Shown piece after piece: positions 36,110 to 49,620 of a stretch of 64,000 nt of DNA; position 1 is the first letter of the stretch, and every line of letters begins with the position of its first letter. The stretch covers positions 13,069,001 to 13,133,000 of the forward strand of contig CM057482.1 in NCBI GenBank assembly GCA_030035585.1, in the 5' to 3' direction. The notes below the pieces were generated by a model. That model saw only the letters and a program-made list of their open reading frames with translations. It was not told where the DNA came from and did no database searches. A program made the translations under genes and the position numbers. This stretch comes from Dugong dugon (taxonomy: Eukaryota; Chordata; Mammalia; Sirenia; Dugongidae).

Positions 36110-36232
36110 TTAAGTGTGAGGACTCTGAATTTGAATCCTGCATGTGCTACTAACTAGCTGTGTGACCCTGGGCAAGTTATATAATGTCATCTGCCTCAGT
36201 TTCCCCATCTTTAAAAGGGTAGTAATAATACC
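36110..36232 (+). repeat. MIR relic
   Basis: agctgtgtgaccctgggcaa and tgcctcagtttccccatctt are the MIR core. Confidence 0.85.
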
Positions 36233-36235
36233 AGA

Positions 36236-36437
36236 AACCAAACTTGTTGCCATTGAATGGATTCCAACTCATAGCGAACCTGTAGGACAGAGTAGAACTG
36301 CCCCATAGGGCTTCCAAGGCTGTAATCCTTATGGAAGCAGATTGCCACATCTTTGTCCCACAGAGCGGCTGATAGGTTCAAACCACCGACCTTTCGGTTA
36401 ACAGTCGAGCACTTAACCACTGTACCACCAGGGCTTC
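36236..36437 (-). mobile_element. AfroSINE, near full length
   Basis: Antisense tail ttgttgccattgaatggatt, body ggcttccaaggctgtaatcc, head ccactgtaccaccagggctt. It directly follows a MIR relic. Confidence 0.95.
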
Positions 36438-36793
36438 TTAAGTGGTATTACATAGGTGTATTCATTTGTAAAGTTTGTCAAGCTTTATGTTTAAGATTTG
36501 TGCACTTTATTTTATGTGAATGATGCCTTGATTTAAAAATTACAGTACAAAAAGATGTAATGGGAATGGAAATTACTAAATTCAGGATAATTATTACATT
36601 CAGGGGTGTTTGTTACGTGCGGAGGGAGAAATCACCTTGGAGGTAGAATCTAAAGCTTCATGGAGAATGTGGGCTTTTAACTGGACCTTAAACAATAATA
36701 GTACATAATTTTCCACAGTTGTTGTGAGATTAAATGAGATAGTCCATATAAAAGGCTTAGCACTATGCCTGACATTTATTACGTGTTAGCTAG

Positions 36794-37092
36794 TAGTAAT
36801 GGTGGAGGCAGTTGTAGAATTCTCGCCTTCCATGTGGGAGACCTGGGTTTGATTCCTGGCCAATGTGCCTCAAGTGGAGCCACCATCTCTGTCCATGGAG
36901 GCTTGCGTGCTACTATGATGCTGAACAGGTTTCAGCGGTGCTCCCTGTCTGAGACAGACTGGGAAGAAAAGCTTGATAATCTACTTCTGAAAATCAACCA
37001 GTGAAAACCCTGTGGATCACAATGGTCTGATCTCATTGTACATAGGGTCACCATGAGTTGGGAACTGACTCAATGGCAGCTAACAACAACTG
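36794..37092 (+). mobile_element. tRNA-Gly-headed SINE with RTE-like tail
   Basis: The first 75 bases resemble tRNA-Gly(GCC): gtagaattctcgccttcca spans the anticodon arm and ggtttgattcctggcc the T arm. A tRNA-unrelated body follows (ggcttgcgtgctactatgat), and the tail atgagttgggaactgactca with gcagctaacaacaact is the RTE-type end. The mismatches in the acceptor stem mean it is not a functional tRNA gene. Confidence 0.85.
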
Positions 37093-38114
37093 GTAATGGT
37101 AGTACTAATAATAGAAAAATCTGTTTAACTTTGTTAAACCCTGTGTTTCCTAGATTGTTTTGGCCACGGGACTCTTTTTGAGGAACATACGTAAACATCT
37201 CACAGAATTAAAGTTGCATTGAATTCACTTGGAAAATTCTGCATTTATATTATGACATATATTATACTTGACCAATACCTAGTTATTTCATGAATAAGAT
37301 ATATCTTATCATTGTATCTTACATAAGTATAGTGATTTTTTGAAAGTTTCAAAGTATTTTCTCTTCTAGCACATTTTATTTTCAAATTGCTGTGGGACAG
37401 TTGGTATGATGTTAAGCCCATTTTACTGCTGCAAAAACTAGGGCTTGCAGTTCTGTGGCCATTCAGTGGCAAAGCCAGAAAACTCTACAGTGTCTCTTCT
37501 CTTCGATGTTTTTTCCCCCCAGGCAGTGTTGTTTCTCAAGGTCAGGCAGAGTCCATTGTGTTTCCTTGTATTTTCTAGTGTATCCTGCACAGTCCTAAGG
37601 GTAGAATAGATGCTTAATACGTATTGTCTGAAATGAAAATGAGGAAAGTGGAGGTTTTTTCAATCAGGTTTTAGTAGGGCTGTTTAATTCGATCCTCCCC
37701 ATATCTAGCTAGTTATAGAAGATTACAGCAGGCTACGTAATTGTTTTAGAACATCCACCTGGAAGAATAAAACTTTCCAAACTAAGGGCATATACTGTAC
37801 TTAAATGATTGATTTCTTTTCATATGTTAAAACTGAGCACTCAGCATCCATCGACCCAATATACTAGTTGCTGTCCTGTTTTCTTGGTTAGAATGTCACA
37901 TTGAAATGAAAGTAATTAACAGGCTGGTTATTTGGTAACGTTCTCTGATTAACATTCTCCAATTCCAAAGGCCAGTCACTCAGGCTCTTTGCTTCCTCAA
38001 CACATTGTTTGATGGAGTCACTGAAACTTTGGGTCTAAAAGTGAAGTAAAATTTAACTCTTAGGATTTAAATCATGTTAAATCAATCAGCCAACAAGCAC
38101 TTACGGATTATCTT

Positions 38115-38399
38115 TTTTTTTTTTTTTTTTTCAGTCTAATCTTTGTCTGAAGAGTGGGCTTTGGGAATAGTTTCAGTTCTGGGTTAAACGAGCATCCAGG
38201 GGCCATAATTTTGGGGGTTCCTCCAGTCTCTGTCAGACATTAAGTCTGGTCTGTTTTACGTGAATTTGAGTTCTGCTCTGCACTTTTCTCCTGCTGCATC
38301 CGGGACTCTCTGTAGTGTTCCCTGTCAGGGTGGTCACCGGTGGTAGCCGGGTACCATCTAGTTCTTCTGGTCTCAGGCTGGTGGAGTCTGGATTATCTT
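38115..38399 (-). mobile_element. Short Afro-A copy with poly(A) tail
   Basis: The 3' end, in antisense, is a run of T at 38113-38131 followed directly by cagtctaatctttgtctgaa, an internal point of Afro-A. The 5' end lies just past the ctcaggctggtggagtctgg block. The 10-base duplication ggattatctt flanks it (38105-38114 and 38400-38409). Confidence 0.85.
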
Positions 38400-38662
38400 G
38401 TATATATATTTTTTGTTAATGCATATTATTCAAGCTGAGACTCAAATTGTCAGCTTCTTGCCCATGTATTTTAGTGTCTACGTGTTTGAAAACAGTGGTG
38501 AATTTTCTACCTCCAGCTGCTCCTGCGGTGCAGTTAAAGAGTCTAATCTGGATTTAGGGTAGAATTTTCTCAGTGATAATATTGGGTATCATATATACTG
38601 TCTACATGGTATTTTGAAGATTCGATATAAACCTTTATTTAAGAGTTAGTTTGAACATATCC

Positions 38663-38859
38663 AACAGTTAAATGCTTGCCCTTTAAGCGAAAGGTTGACA
38701 TTTTGAACCCACCCAGTGGCTCTGTAGGAGAAAGACCTGGTGATCTGCTTCTGTAAAGATTACAGCCTAGGAAACCCTACAGGGCATTCTGCTTTGTCAC
38801 ATGGGGTCACTGTGAGTTGGAATTGACTTGAAGGCACCCAGCAACAACAGAGACAACAA
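38663..38859 (+). mobile_element. AfroSINE, diverged
   Basis: The head is degraded (acagttaaatgcttgccctt), but gaacccacccagtggctctg, gtaaagattacagcctagga and attgacttgaaggcaccc are clear. It ends in a caacaaca tail. Confidence 0.92.
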
Positions 38860-41559
38860 GAACAGGGAAAGGGTAGTAATTCTTAAAGGCTTTGGTCTCG
38901 TCTTCTTTCTGTTGTCTTATCTATTTTAAGAGATGCTTGTTGGTCAGTGGGTTGGAGGTCCTCTGAGGTGGTAACTGAGATTACATGAGCTATTAAGTTG
39001 TATGATAACCCTTGTGATACGGCCGCACAGGCCAACTAAAACATGACTTTTTTTTTGGTTTGGGGCTGGAATTACATTAACTCATTATAGTAACATGATT
39101 TAGTTCTTGAAAATTAGAAGTCCTGATAGTTATATAAATGTGAAAATATATGAATTGTTTAATTCAGTGTGGTTTGGTAAACAAAATATTTTAAAACACA
39201 ATATTGCTGGGAGAAAAGCATCATAAAAACAGCCTTTAATGGTAAAATATTGAGAACCACGTAGTACCCAGAAAACTTTCACTAGCCCACGTGAAGGTGC
39301 CAAACCAAAACAGGGAGCAGTGGGTCTGTCCCCAGCTTCTGTAGTGACTGCGTCAGTGACCCACTCCTTTACATTTTTTCCCCTAACTGCATCTTTTAAA
39401 TTAAGAGTCATTTTTAAGTGGTTTTGATATTGATCTGAGAGCTAGTGTGATTGTTTGATTTATTTTAACTTTAAATTCCCAATCAAATGAAGAGCCTTTT
39501 CCTTGGACTCAAGATCATATTTTAAACAAGCAAATGAGACATCATCTTAATGCAAAATTAAATACTTGTATATGGCTGGACTGCATTATAGTATCATGTG
39601 ACAAGCAAGGATATTTATGTTTTCAGAAAATCAATGAGTATTTGTCAAATAAAATTAATTATGTATGTTTCCCTCTCCCCCTCTGTCAGCATTCACTGTT
39701 ATAGGTTTGTTTCATACAATAAGGTGTATTGTATTGATTGGAATCTAAAGAACGAACCTGTCGACACCTTTCCCATTTTTGCTTTCCTCCCCGACCTCCC
39801 CCAACTCCACACACGATGTTCCTGCAACTTCACATGTGCTCATATCCATTATGGCAATGATGGATTATTGGCATCCAGCCAACATGACAGGATGTCACAG
39901 GTCACTGAGCAGAGATTTTCAGATTCTGTTTCCACCCGAATTAACTATTATTGAAATAGTTTATTGAGGTTGAAGTATTGATCATTTTCTGCTAACCTTG
40001 GCTTAAGGGAAGGAAGAGGAGGCGGTGGTGGTTTTGAAAGACACTAAATTTCATTTTTAAAAATCTCATTTATTTAGCCTTTTCTTCTTCCTGTTTTATA
40101 GCCCCTATCGTTTTATTGCTTGGAAAAGGGTATCTTGGCTTTATTTTTATGACAGTATAATTATACTTCAGAAATGTACTTGATTACTATGGGTAACAGA
40201 ATTGTTCTAGTATATTGGTTTGGCCAATATTGCTATACAAACAACTTTTCAGTCAATTGAGTCTGGAAAAATCAATACATTATGGTAATATTTCAAGTAA
40301 GAATTTGCTGAATCTAGTGTTTCAACACCATCTCCGTCCAGGGAAAAAATAGTTTTGAAGTGGCAAGACTCCTTTCTAATATTTTATTAATAAAAATGCT
40401 TTCTTATAAAGAAATTTAATGTCCCAGCAGAAGTGGTTGTGAACAGGTAAACGTTATGGGTTAGAGGAGATCTATTTTCCATGTGAAGTCTGTTCTCTGA
40501 CTACATTAGGAGGGTATAACATCTGGGTTTGACTTCATTCTGCAGTATCCACATTAGATTTATGTGTCTAGTTCTGGGTGCTGATTTTAGAGAGAAACAT
40601 GGACAGTTTAGAGAGCAACCAGAAGCTCCTAGAAAGAATAATGAGGGGCCTTGGAACTGTGCCTGTCCAGTCCTCTTTATCTGTTTGTTGAGCAGTCACT
40701 TCCTGAGCATATGCTGTGTAGAGGGCACCATGTGGGATGTTGGAGACAATCTGGCCCTCGTCAGACCTGTGTTCAGATGGGTGGAGAAGATCTGTCCATA
40801 GGTAAGTATGGGATTCAGCAGTGTGGGCTCCATGTCTGTATGTGTGGTACACAGGCCCTGGGGCCTGAGGAAGGAGTGATGACTTTTAGCTCCTACCTCT
40901 GGAAGACACAGGTAAGACCTCATAGAGGAACTGGAATTTCATTTGAGAAGTGGTTGAAGAAATTGGCTCTTTTATCTAAAGATAAAATCAAGAGGTTCCA
41001 TGACAGCTGACTTAAAAAAAATCTGAAAAGCTGTCCTGCAGACAGAAGAACAGGTTCGCTGTGTGCTCTTCTGAAGGCTATGCTCAAATTGCTTGCTTGA
41101 GTGTCTCTGTCCCAGTCTGCTTTTGATTAGAGTGAGTAGTGTACTCTTCTTACTGTTCTTCTCCACCGGATTATCCTTCCTGGAGGAGAGTCCATGTCTG
41201 GCTAACCTTGGTGGAAGTCCTCCCAGTGCCCAGCACAGTTCCCATCCTCTTATAGGTGCCTGGGGAGTGTGTCAGGAATTAGCCTGCAGAGGCAGATTCT
41301 CCACATCCTAAGGAGGACACAAAGTGTTGTCCACTGCCGAGTGCTCTGGGAGGTGATAAACTCTTCTCCCTTAAGTAGAACAGTATGGCTATCATTCAAA
41401 AGTGCTGAGAAAAGAATTTCTGCTTAGACCTGAAGATGAGATGACATCAAAGTTTTCATGTAATCTTCCAGAACTAAATCCAGCATTCAGCTACCATAGG
41501 AATCTCATGTCAGGTATTGCTTTGTTTTCCTCTTTTAAATTTTGTCTTTTATGTATTCG

Positions 41560-41975
41560 TTTATTCACCGAGAAAATACATACTGAGTGTCACTGTGTGC
41601 CAACCACTGTTCTAAGCACATGCGACCCAGTGGTGAACAAAACAGACAAGGTCCCTGCACTCCTGGAGCTCACACTAGTGGGAAAAACAGACAAAAATCA
41701 AGGAAATAAATACCTTGCAATTGCTGTAAACAATTTTAAATAGGTGCTCAAAGAAGGCTTATCTGAGGAGGTGATGTTTGAGCTGAGACATGAAGGACAG
41801 GAAGGAGCCAGTCATGGGAAAACCTGAGAGAAGAACCTTCCAGGCAGATGGGAACCACCCAGGCAGAAGCCCCCAAATGGGCATGAATTCTGTCTAGGCC
41901 AGTGTGGTTGGAGCATAGTGAGCTCAGAGGAGAGCAGAGAGATGGACAGCGGCCAGATCATGCTAGGTCGTTGGT
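41560..41975 (-). mobile_element. L2 LINE relic
   Basis: Antisense L2: ccaaccactgttctaagc, then tgaggaggtgatgtttgagc, aaccttccaggcagatggga and cggccagatcatgctagg. Confidence 0.8.
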
Positions 41976-44900
41976 CCTTGTTAAGAAGACACAGTCAGTA
42001 TAGTTACTCAGTTTTTACCAGGGAGGAAGATAAACATTGCAGGTATATGCATGCCCAAGGTCAGGTTGGGACTGGAACTCAGGTCTTCACCTACCTAAAT
42101 TGGTACTTCAGTCTGCTTCTCAGGCTGAGGTTTCTCTGTTTCACTGTCTGAATGGCAATTTTTTTACTCAAGTTATTTTTGAATGTAAGATAGAAATTAA
42201 TAAATAATATTGAAAGTCAGTGATATGCCATCTCTAGTTGTTAATTTTAGAGACTTCTTAGTAGATGTTAGACCAGAACAACCGTTCCTTGGCTGACAGT
42301 TACCACAGCATAATTAGTTATTTGATCTGTCCTTTGGGCCTCCTTACTTATCCAAACCTTAGAATTTAATAATTGAATCCCGAAATTAATTGTATGGTTG
42401 TGTTAGTGGAAGTGATGTATTTCCTGAATTATAAGACATGTTAATTTTTTTTTTAGCTTTTTTACAGTATTTGATGTGTTGGAAAATGGTAGTCTCTTGG
42501 TTGGCATATAGCACAAGCAAGTATTTGTATACCGCAGCATCTAGGGTATTTACTTAAATTGCTTTCTTGGAAAATAATTCACTAGAACGTCCAAAAGGCA
42601 TTTACTGTGTATAACTTTCTGCTATAGTTTTTTTCTTTGCTCCATCGTTGGTTATTTTGATGTAAGAGACCATGTTTCTGTTAAATTGCTGCCTTACTGG
42701 AATGAAATATGTTTAGGTTCTGATTTGGACACTAACACTGAATCTGAGGAGCAGGTTACTAAAGAAGAGGGGGAAGTAGCAATATAGATTAAGCATAAAG
42801 GGTTTTTTTTTATACATTAATTTGCTTTTTAAATATGACTTTGTATTATGTTGCCCTCTTGATCCTAAAGTTTTCGTACCTTTCCTTGTCAGTATTGCAA
42901 AAAGAAAGAATATACCATATTATTGCTAAAAGCAGGGTTCCTGGGTTTTGATTTGTGAATTCAAATAATGAAATGAAAAACGTTCGGATAAAATTAGGAC
43001 TTGCTTTAGGGTACGATCAGTATAGCATTTTAACAAGCTTAGTGTATTTGGAATATATGTATTGTGTAAGATTCTCAAACATACTGATTCTATTATGACT
43101 GCTAACTGTAGCAGCAAAATGTAACAATATACTTAATAAACATAAAACTCTGATTAAACCATAATTAAGTTTTCAGAAAAGTTATCTAAAAACTCTAAAT
43201 AAAATTCATTTTTACGTTGTCTCAGCAACACCATGTATAGCCAGTGAAACTTCATTGTGGTAGAGAAAATGATCAGTGGTATAAAATTAGAGTGAATTTT
43301 TACCATAAACACATGGACTTGTTTAAGTTTGTGTACACCATTTATTTCTTCTTCTTTTTTACCTTTTTTTGTAGGTAATTCTTAGTGAGTGTAGAAGGAC
43401 ACAATAGTTGGGGTAACTTACTGAAAAGGACAGATGAGAAGTTTTCCTGCTTTTCTTGAGGCCCAAGTAAAATGCTGCAAGGCCGTGCCTGCCTCCATAC
43501 ACCAAGTCACAAGAGGTGCTCAGAGTCCTAGTGGTGGATTTATGATTCCAGAGTGGGCCACCATAACTTACTCTGCATTATCGCTCAGCTGCGTTGAGAT
43601 ACAGCTTGGTAGAGTAGGTATCACCATCTTCATTTGACCTATGGAGAAATTAATGGATTTCCCTGAGGACTCAAAGCACGTTAGAGATAGGACCACAACT
43701 GGCTTTCTAAGCCCCTTCCCGGTGTCCTTCCTAGGAAATAATTATGTTTTGGTTGTTTGAGGGGCTAAACTGAGCAAACCATGTACAAGCATTAGAAACT
43801 ATGCCAGCATTTTCTAGCAAATACACTACAGTTGTACTTTTTTTTTTTCTTTTGCATCAGGCACATGTACCTTCCTAATGATCCATAGGAACAAACAGCT
43901 GCCTCCTTCTTCCCTGGAACTGGTAATCTTTGAAGTAATTGATTAATCCCATGTCAGATGTTAAAGCTGACCTCTAAACTTAAGTCACTTCAGCATGGGA
44001 CTTAATTTTTGAAGGAGAATTTTCTAATAGAGTTTATATATTTTTGGAAGTCACCAAAGATATCTCAAAAAGATCATGGTAGAATTGAGTTTAGAATCTG
44101 GACACTTTCCTTCTGTTGTCCAAACCAGAGGCTCCTTAGCATAGAGGCACAAGAGCCATATGCAGGGAAGTAACTCACATTCCTCCGTATTTTGGGGCTT
44201 AATGATGACTGTCCCTAGATGATGTAACTATGATGGTAGTTGAAGTGTGGTTCAGTTTTTATGTTAAAGGAAAAAGCCTCTCCTGGTTCATTTTGACCCT
44301 ACCTACTCATGATATGCCTGCTTCGGGAAGTCTGTTATGCACAAAAGTGCACAAAATGAAGACAAAGTGCCTCTCTCCAGCCTGACAAAAGCCATTCCTT
44401 TGCAGAATGGTAGCTGCAGTGAAAGTAAATAAATGACTGGACAGCAATCACAGCCTAGTTGATGAAACTGTTCAATTAAAGCACAGGCATTTACATGGTG
44501 TAATTTCCCTAAATTGCCAATGAGCCCCTTTAGACACAACCAATGTTCAAATTGATTTCAGCATTGATTTTGGCTGAAGCTGATAAATTTCTGCTTGTTA
44601 GTTAATTTTGCAGAAGACTCTGTACTGCAGTATTGAAGTGTTCATTTAGCTGATGGTTAAAAAAGGAGTTATTTACAGAGGCCTCTACTGTTGTTCTGAG
44701 ATGGGACAATTCCCCAATCATCTTTTACTTTTAATTTTTTTGGCTTCAGTGTACCAATCAATAGGTGATTGAAACTGATTAAAACTTATCCAGCCAGCTG
44801 CCTGTGGCAGTTTAATTAGAAGCTGGATGATTCTTAAATTAAAGTTGTCTTATTTTTATCGCATAGCCATCTTCCAGAAGAGTAAGGGACTAACAGTGCT

Positions 44901-47044
44901 GAAAACTTAACATTTGGCTTTGTTAAGGTATCTTGCAAATGTTAAATCACTCAATAGCTATTCCTATGGCAACTTGAAACCATACTCAGAGACTTTTACC
45001 TTTATACCGATTAGAGGTAATAAGATGCTTACTTGCCAGCCAAGGGATTTTTTTTTCAGGCAGAGGGATAACCTGTGGTATAATGATACATGTAAAAGAA
45101 CAGCTGTTTGTGATATATCCTGATTTTATAAGCATGATAAATGCTTGAGCTTATTTTTTAAATACTGCAGTGCAGGATGAAGCTAGCCGTCATGATATCC
45201 TGTGTATCTCTTCCCTAAAGCTATCAGCTTTGAATTTATATTTCTGTTCTGTTTCGAGGCCTTCATTAACATAGATCAAAAACAGATATTCTCATGAACT
45301 ACGTGTTGATGTTTCAACAATATTCTGGACAGGATTATGAAGGAGAGTTTTGCTTTTTTTTTTTTTTTTTTTTTCCCAGGGATGCGTCCCCATACTCATT
45401 TTATCTACGGTGAAACAATTTCTTGAGTTTTTAATGGAAATGGGTTAATATTTCCATCATAGGGGATATATTACATCTGGTACTGTAGGGAAGAAGGGAA
45501 TAAATGGCTCACTTTTCAGAAGTGCATTTACTCTTTTGACCCACTAGGGTACCATTTAGTGCTCTAGAAGAGGTGATTTAGTAAATTGCACCCCAGTGAC
45601 CTAAAAAAGTTAACGTAACTCTGAAAAGTGAGTCATTCCATCGATTTTTCCCTATTGCTTTTTAAAAATCAAGTCTGACCGTATCCAGAGAGCCTTGAAG
45701 ACAGCTGGAATTAGAGGATCTGGAAACAACCAGTTTATGTTCAGACAAGGTTTATGGGGCCGGGCATCGGATTTGGCTTCCGAGGAACTGAATCCAGTTC
45801 CCACCCAACACTTACCAAACAGGAATCCTGAAGCAGTCGTTAGCTTCACTGAGCCTTGGTTTCCATATCTATAAAGTGGGCATAATAATAATATCTATCT
45901 CACAATTTTTTCTACAAATCAAATAACTTCTATATATAAAAAACTATAAAGCACAATGGAATATTAATTATTAGTAGGAGGCGGCCTTCTGAGATAGCCA
46001 TTGTCATATCTGATTTTGGAAAGTGCTTTTTTTCTTAGCTTTCCACCAAGAAACTGTGAGCAGAAGTTACACTGTAATCAAGCCATTTCTGGAAAGAAGT
46101 TTCCTAGCTGTTAATCCTCAAGGTATTCCTGTTCCATCCCACATGTATTGCCTAACTACTGCATTTCTTTCTTCTATTCTCATCATTAGGCTTTATATTA
46201 AAAGACATTACTCTAGTTGGTGTGGGAAATGTTATAGGTTTGAACAAGACCACATCAACTTATGGAAGAAATATGAAGGCAGTAATGCTCACATTAACTT
46301 TGAGGCAAGTGTGGGAGTAAATACTAGAGCAAAGAGAAGGAAGAAGAAATGATAAAACAGGGTTGTGGTAGTTTTTCTCTGATTGGAAATCCTTCTAGCC
46401 CAGCCACATTCCTGGTATCGTATTTTAGGTTGACTTGTGAGCTGTATGTGTAATCAGCATTTTGAAAGAGCTATTAATATCTGTAACCAAATAACTTGTT
46501 TTATTTGACACTTAAAACAGTTCAAGGGCCCTGTTGCTTATCCACAAATTATTTTGCAATCAGTAGTCAAGCATCTGTAATGGATTTTTAGGCAGAAGGA
46601 ACGTTGGCATAGACTGCTATTTGAACTAGTATAGTTTACATAAAAGCTTTTTACAACTGCTGTTTACCTTGGATTCCCTATTTTAACAGCTAGAGCCTGG
46701 CTGATGTGTTTATCTATTATGGAAGGCAACAACTGTCAGTGCTGGTTTCCCTGAAACAATTTGAATTTTTTTTCTGTGGGTGGCTACTTTAGTATGTGAC
46801 AACACTCCTTAAAATTCCAAGGCCTGACCATTTGTCCTAAACGTATTGGTAAAATTCACCCCCAAAGAAAACCTGCCAAGTAAACAAATCTCTAAAAAGA
46901 CCAAGCAATTAAACACATATTTTGTTAGCTGGACCACAGTTAGTTTTACATTTGGTTATTGGAAACATGTCATTGCATTGAAAGATGATATCCAGAAGTT
47001 TTTTAAATTAATCTCACAAGATAACAAAAGATTTTTGTTTTGTC

Positions 47045-47070
47045 GTGTGTGTGTGTGTGTGTGTGTGTGT
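47045..47070. repeat. (GT)n microsatellite
   Basis: About 13 gt units. Confidence 0.96.
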
Positions 47071-47256
47071 ATACTCATGTGCATTTATGTGTTAGACTTC
47101 TATTAAGCAAAGAAGTGTTCTGCCTGTTTTATGCTGGCTTCAGAATTACTCAGCCTTGTAATCTCTTGGTATAATGTAATACAGTCAATTCTCAGGTCCC
47201 TAGACTCAAAGTGTATCACCTCATGCAGGCTTCTCCTAGTGGGGTGTTAAAAAAAC

Positions 47257-47463
47257 ACAACCAAATGAGTTGCCATTGAGTCAACTCTGACTCATGGCAA
47301 CCCAATGTGTCGGAGTAGATGCTCCATAGGGTTTTCAATGGCTGTGACCTTTTGGAAGTAGATTGCAAGGCCTTTCTTCTGAGGTGCCTCTGGCTGGATT
47401 TGAACCACCAACGTTTCAATTAGTAGCTGAGCTCTTAACTGTTTGTGCCACCCAGAGCCCTCT
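47257..47463 (-). mobile_element. AfroSINE, ctctgggtggcac-head subfamily
   Basis: Antisense tail gagttgccattgagtcaact, ending in tttgtgccacccagagccct, which is the head type seen at 13432. Confidence 0.93.
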
Positions 47464-48586
47464 TAATTTTCACCATCTCGTTTGTTTTTGTTTAAGTAGT
47501 TTTCTTTTGATCCAAATCTATAAAGTCTTTAAAGTGAAAAAAAAAAAACTTCCAAGTTGGAGAAAGACTTCTATCTTGTTATTTACAATTTACATAAAAT
47601 TAGAAGTATTATTATTAATTTTTGGTCAATAAATAAATGCCAGTAGGGAAATAGCGTATGTAAGTAAGTATGGCAACTGATGATCCTACATCTTATTGGC
47701 CTTAATGGATGTCATATGCTTTGTTTTGATAAAGAAATAGATTTAATAATTGAATCTGACTATGGCCAACTCTAAACTTTCCATTCTAATGAGAATTAAG
47801 AGGTGCATATATAATTCAGATGGATAGCTAATCAAAAATCTCATTTTAGGTAATAGTTTGTCTCCTCCCAATCAACTTTTTGCCTTAATGAATTGGATCT
47901 TAGAGAAGTTTCTCTTTCTCCTTGTCTCCTTTTGTCTGCCCTGCCTCTGATGGACATCCTAGAAATTTGTATGGCATTTAAAGAACAGAGAGGCAGGGAA
48001 TCCAGGATATTCCACAAGCTGTGAAATCTTTCTCTGAATAATGGAGAAGTGATTTTATCATTTAGGAGAGCCATTACGATGACTACAGCAAACTAATAGT
48101 GACAAATGCATTTGTCTGTAACTTTTTTTTTTTTTTTAAATAGCCTTTACTCGCCTTCTTTCTTCCCTCTTATCTACCATGTAGGAGATTCAGGGAGCAA
48201 AATAAATAAACATCACATTCATTCATGCTTACCTAGAATAAGACCATCCCTTTCTAATTATTGGTTATTTCTTAAGCCGAGTCTTACCTATTGCTTTTAC
48301 CATTTTAGTGACTGGATTATTTCCTTAGGTTTCCCATCCTTTTGGAGAATTTTCTAACAATTGATAGCATTCTATAAATAATTAACACAGTAATTGTGTT
48401 CCTTTTTTTCACTAACCTTTTCAGAAGCATGTTATGTAAGAAGTAGAACTTAAGTCAGTGGCATTTATCCTGCATGGTGTCTGAAAGAAATGCCCTGCAC
48501 CCTTCACTGGGCAGTGGCCACATTGTCATTTCAGTGTTCCTGTTTTGCCATTGTGATTAAAAGGTACTATACATGCAGTTACTCTT

Positions 48587-49620
48587 TTTTTTTTTTTTTT
48601 TCTTTTTTATTGTACTTTAGTTGAAGGTTTACAGAACAAATAGTTTCTCATTAAACAGTCAGTACACGTACTGTTTTATGACATTGGTTAACAACCTCAT
48701 GACATGTCAACACTCTCCCTTCTTGACCTTGGAGGACCTTTTTTTTTTTTGGTGAAAATATACATAGCCAAAGATACACCATTTCAAAAATTTCTACATG
48801 TACATTCAGTGACATCGATTGCATTCTTCCAGTTGTGCTGCTGTTCTCACTGTCCTTTTCCAAATTATTCCATCACCATTATCTTCAACTCACTGTCCCC
48901 TAAGCTTCCCATCAGACCTTTCGAGTTGCTGTTGTCAGTATGATTTCACATAGATAATTTTATTTTTTGTACTTCAGATGAAGGTTTACAGAACAAATAG
49001 TTTCTCATTAAACATTTAGCACACCTATTGCCCTATGACAATGGTTAACAACCCTACAACATGTCAACACTGTCCCTTCTCAACCTTGGGTTCCCTGTCA
49101 CCAGCTTTCCTGTCCCCTCCTGCCTTCTAGTCCTTGTCCCTGAGCTGCTGTGCCTCATTAATCCCGTTTTGTTTTATGGGGCTTCCAATCCCCGGCTGAA
49201 CGGTGAACCTCAGGAGTGACTTCACCACTGAGCTAAAAGGGTGTCTGGGGGCCATACTCTTGGGGTTTCTCCAGTCCTTGTCAGGCCAGTAAATCTGGTC
49301 TTTTGTGAGTTAAAATTTGTTCTACATTCTTTTCCAGCTCTGTCCAGGACCCTGTGTTGTGATCCCACTCAGAGCAGTCAGTGGTGGTAGCCGGGCACCG
49401 TCTAGCTGTACTGGACCCAGTCTGGTGGAGGCCTTGGTAGCTGTGATTCCATTAGTCCTTTGCACTAATCTTTTCCTTGTATCCTGTTCTCTTCATTCTC
49501 CCTTGCTCCTGAAGGGGTGAGACCAGTGGAGTATCTTAGATGGCTGCTCACAGGCTTTTAAGATCCCAGATGCTACTCACCAAGGTAGAATGTAGAACAC
49601 TGTCTTTATAAACTGTGTTA
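48587..49620 (-). mobile_element. Composite Afro-A / Afro-B / Afro-A insertion
   Basis: Read on the + strand: a T run (about 48587-48601), an antisense Afro-A 3' end (to about 48738), a second T run and an antisense Afro-B 3' end (about 48739-48950), then a second, longer antisense Afro-A copy (about 48951-49620). The two Afro-A pieces share gaaggtttacagaacaaata. The whole block is enclosed by one perfect 19-base target duplication (48568-48586 and 49621-49639). Confidence 0.82.

Noticed and set aside
36794-36868. A tRNA-Gly(GCC) gene
   Set aside because: The acceptor stem does not pair and the sequence continues into a SINE body and RTE-type tail, so it is a retroposon head.
40529-41010. 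Overlapping ORFs of 75-119 codons on both strands
   Set aside because: The sequence resembles an old interspersed repeat, the frames conflict and no family is recognisable.
46023-46352. 109-codon ORF ending in a basic stretch
   Set aside because: No recognisable domain; the RRKKK end comes from an A/G-rich intron tract.
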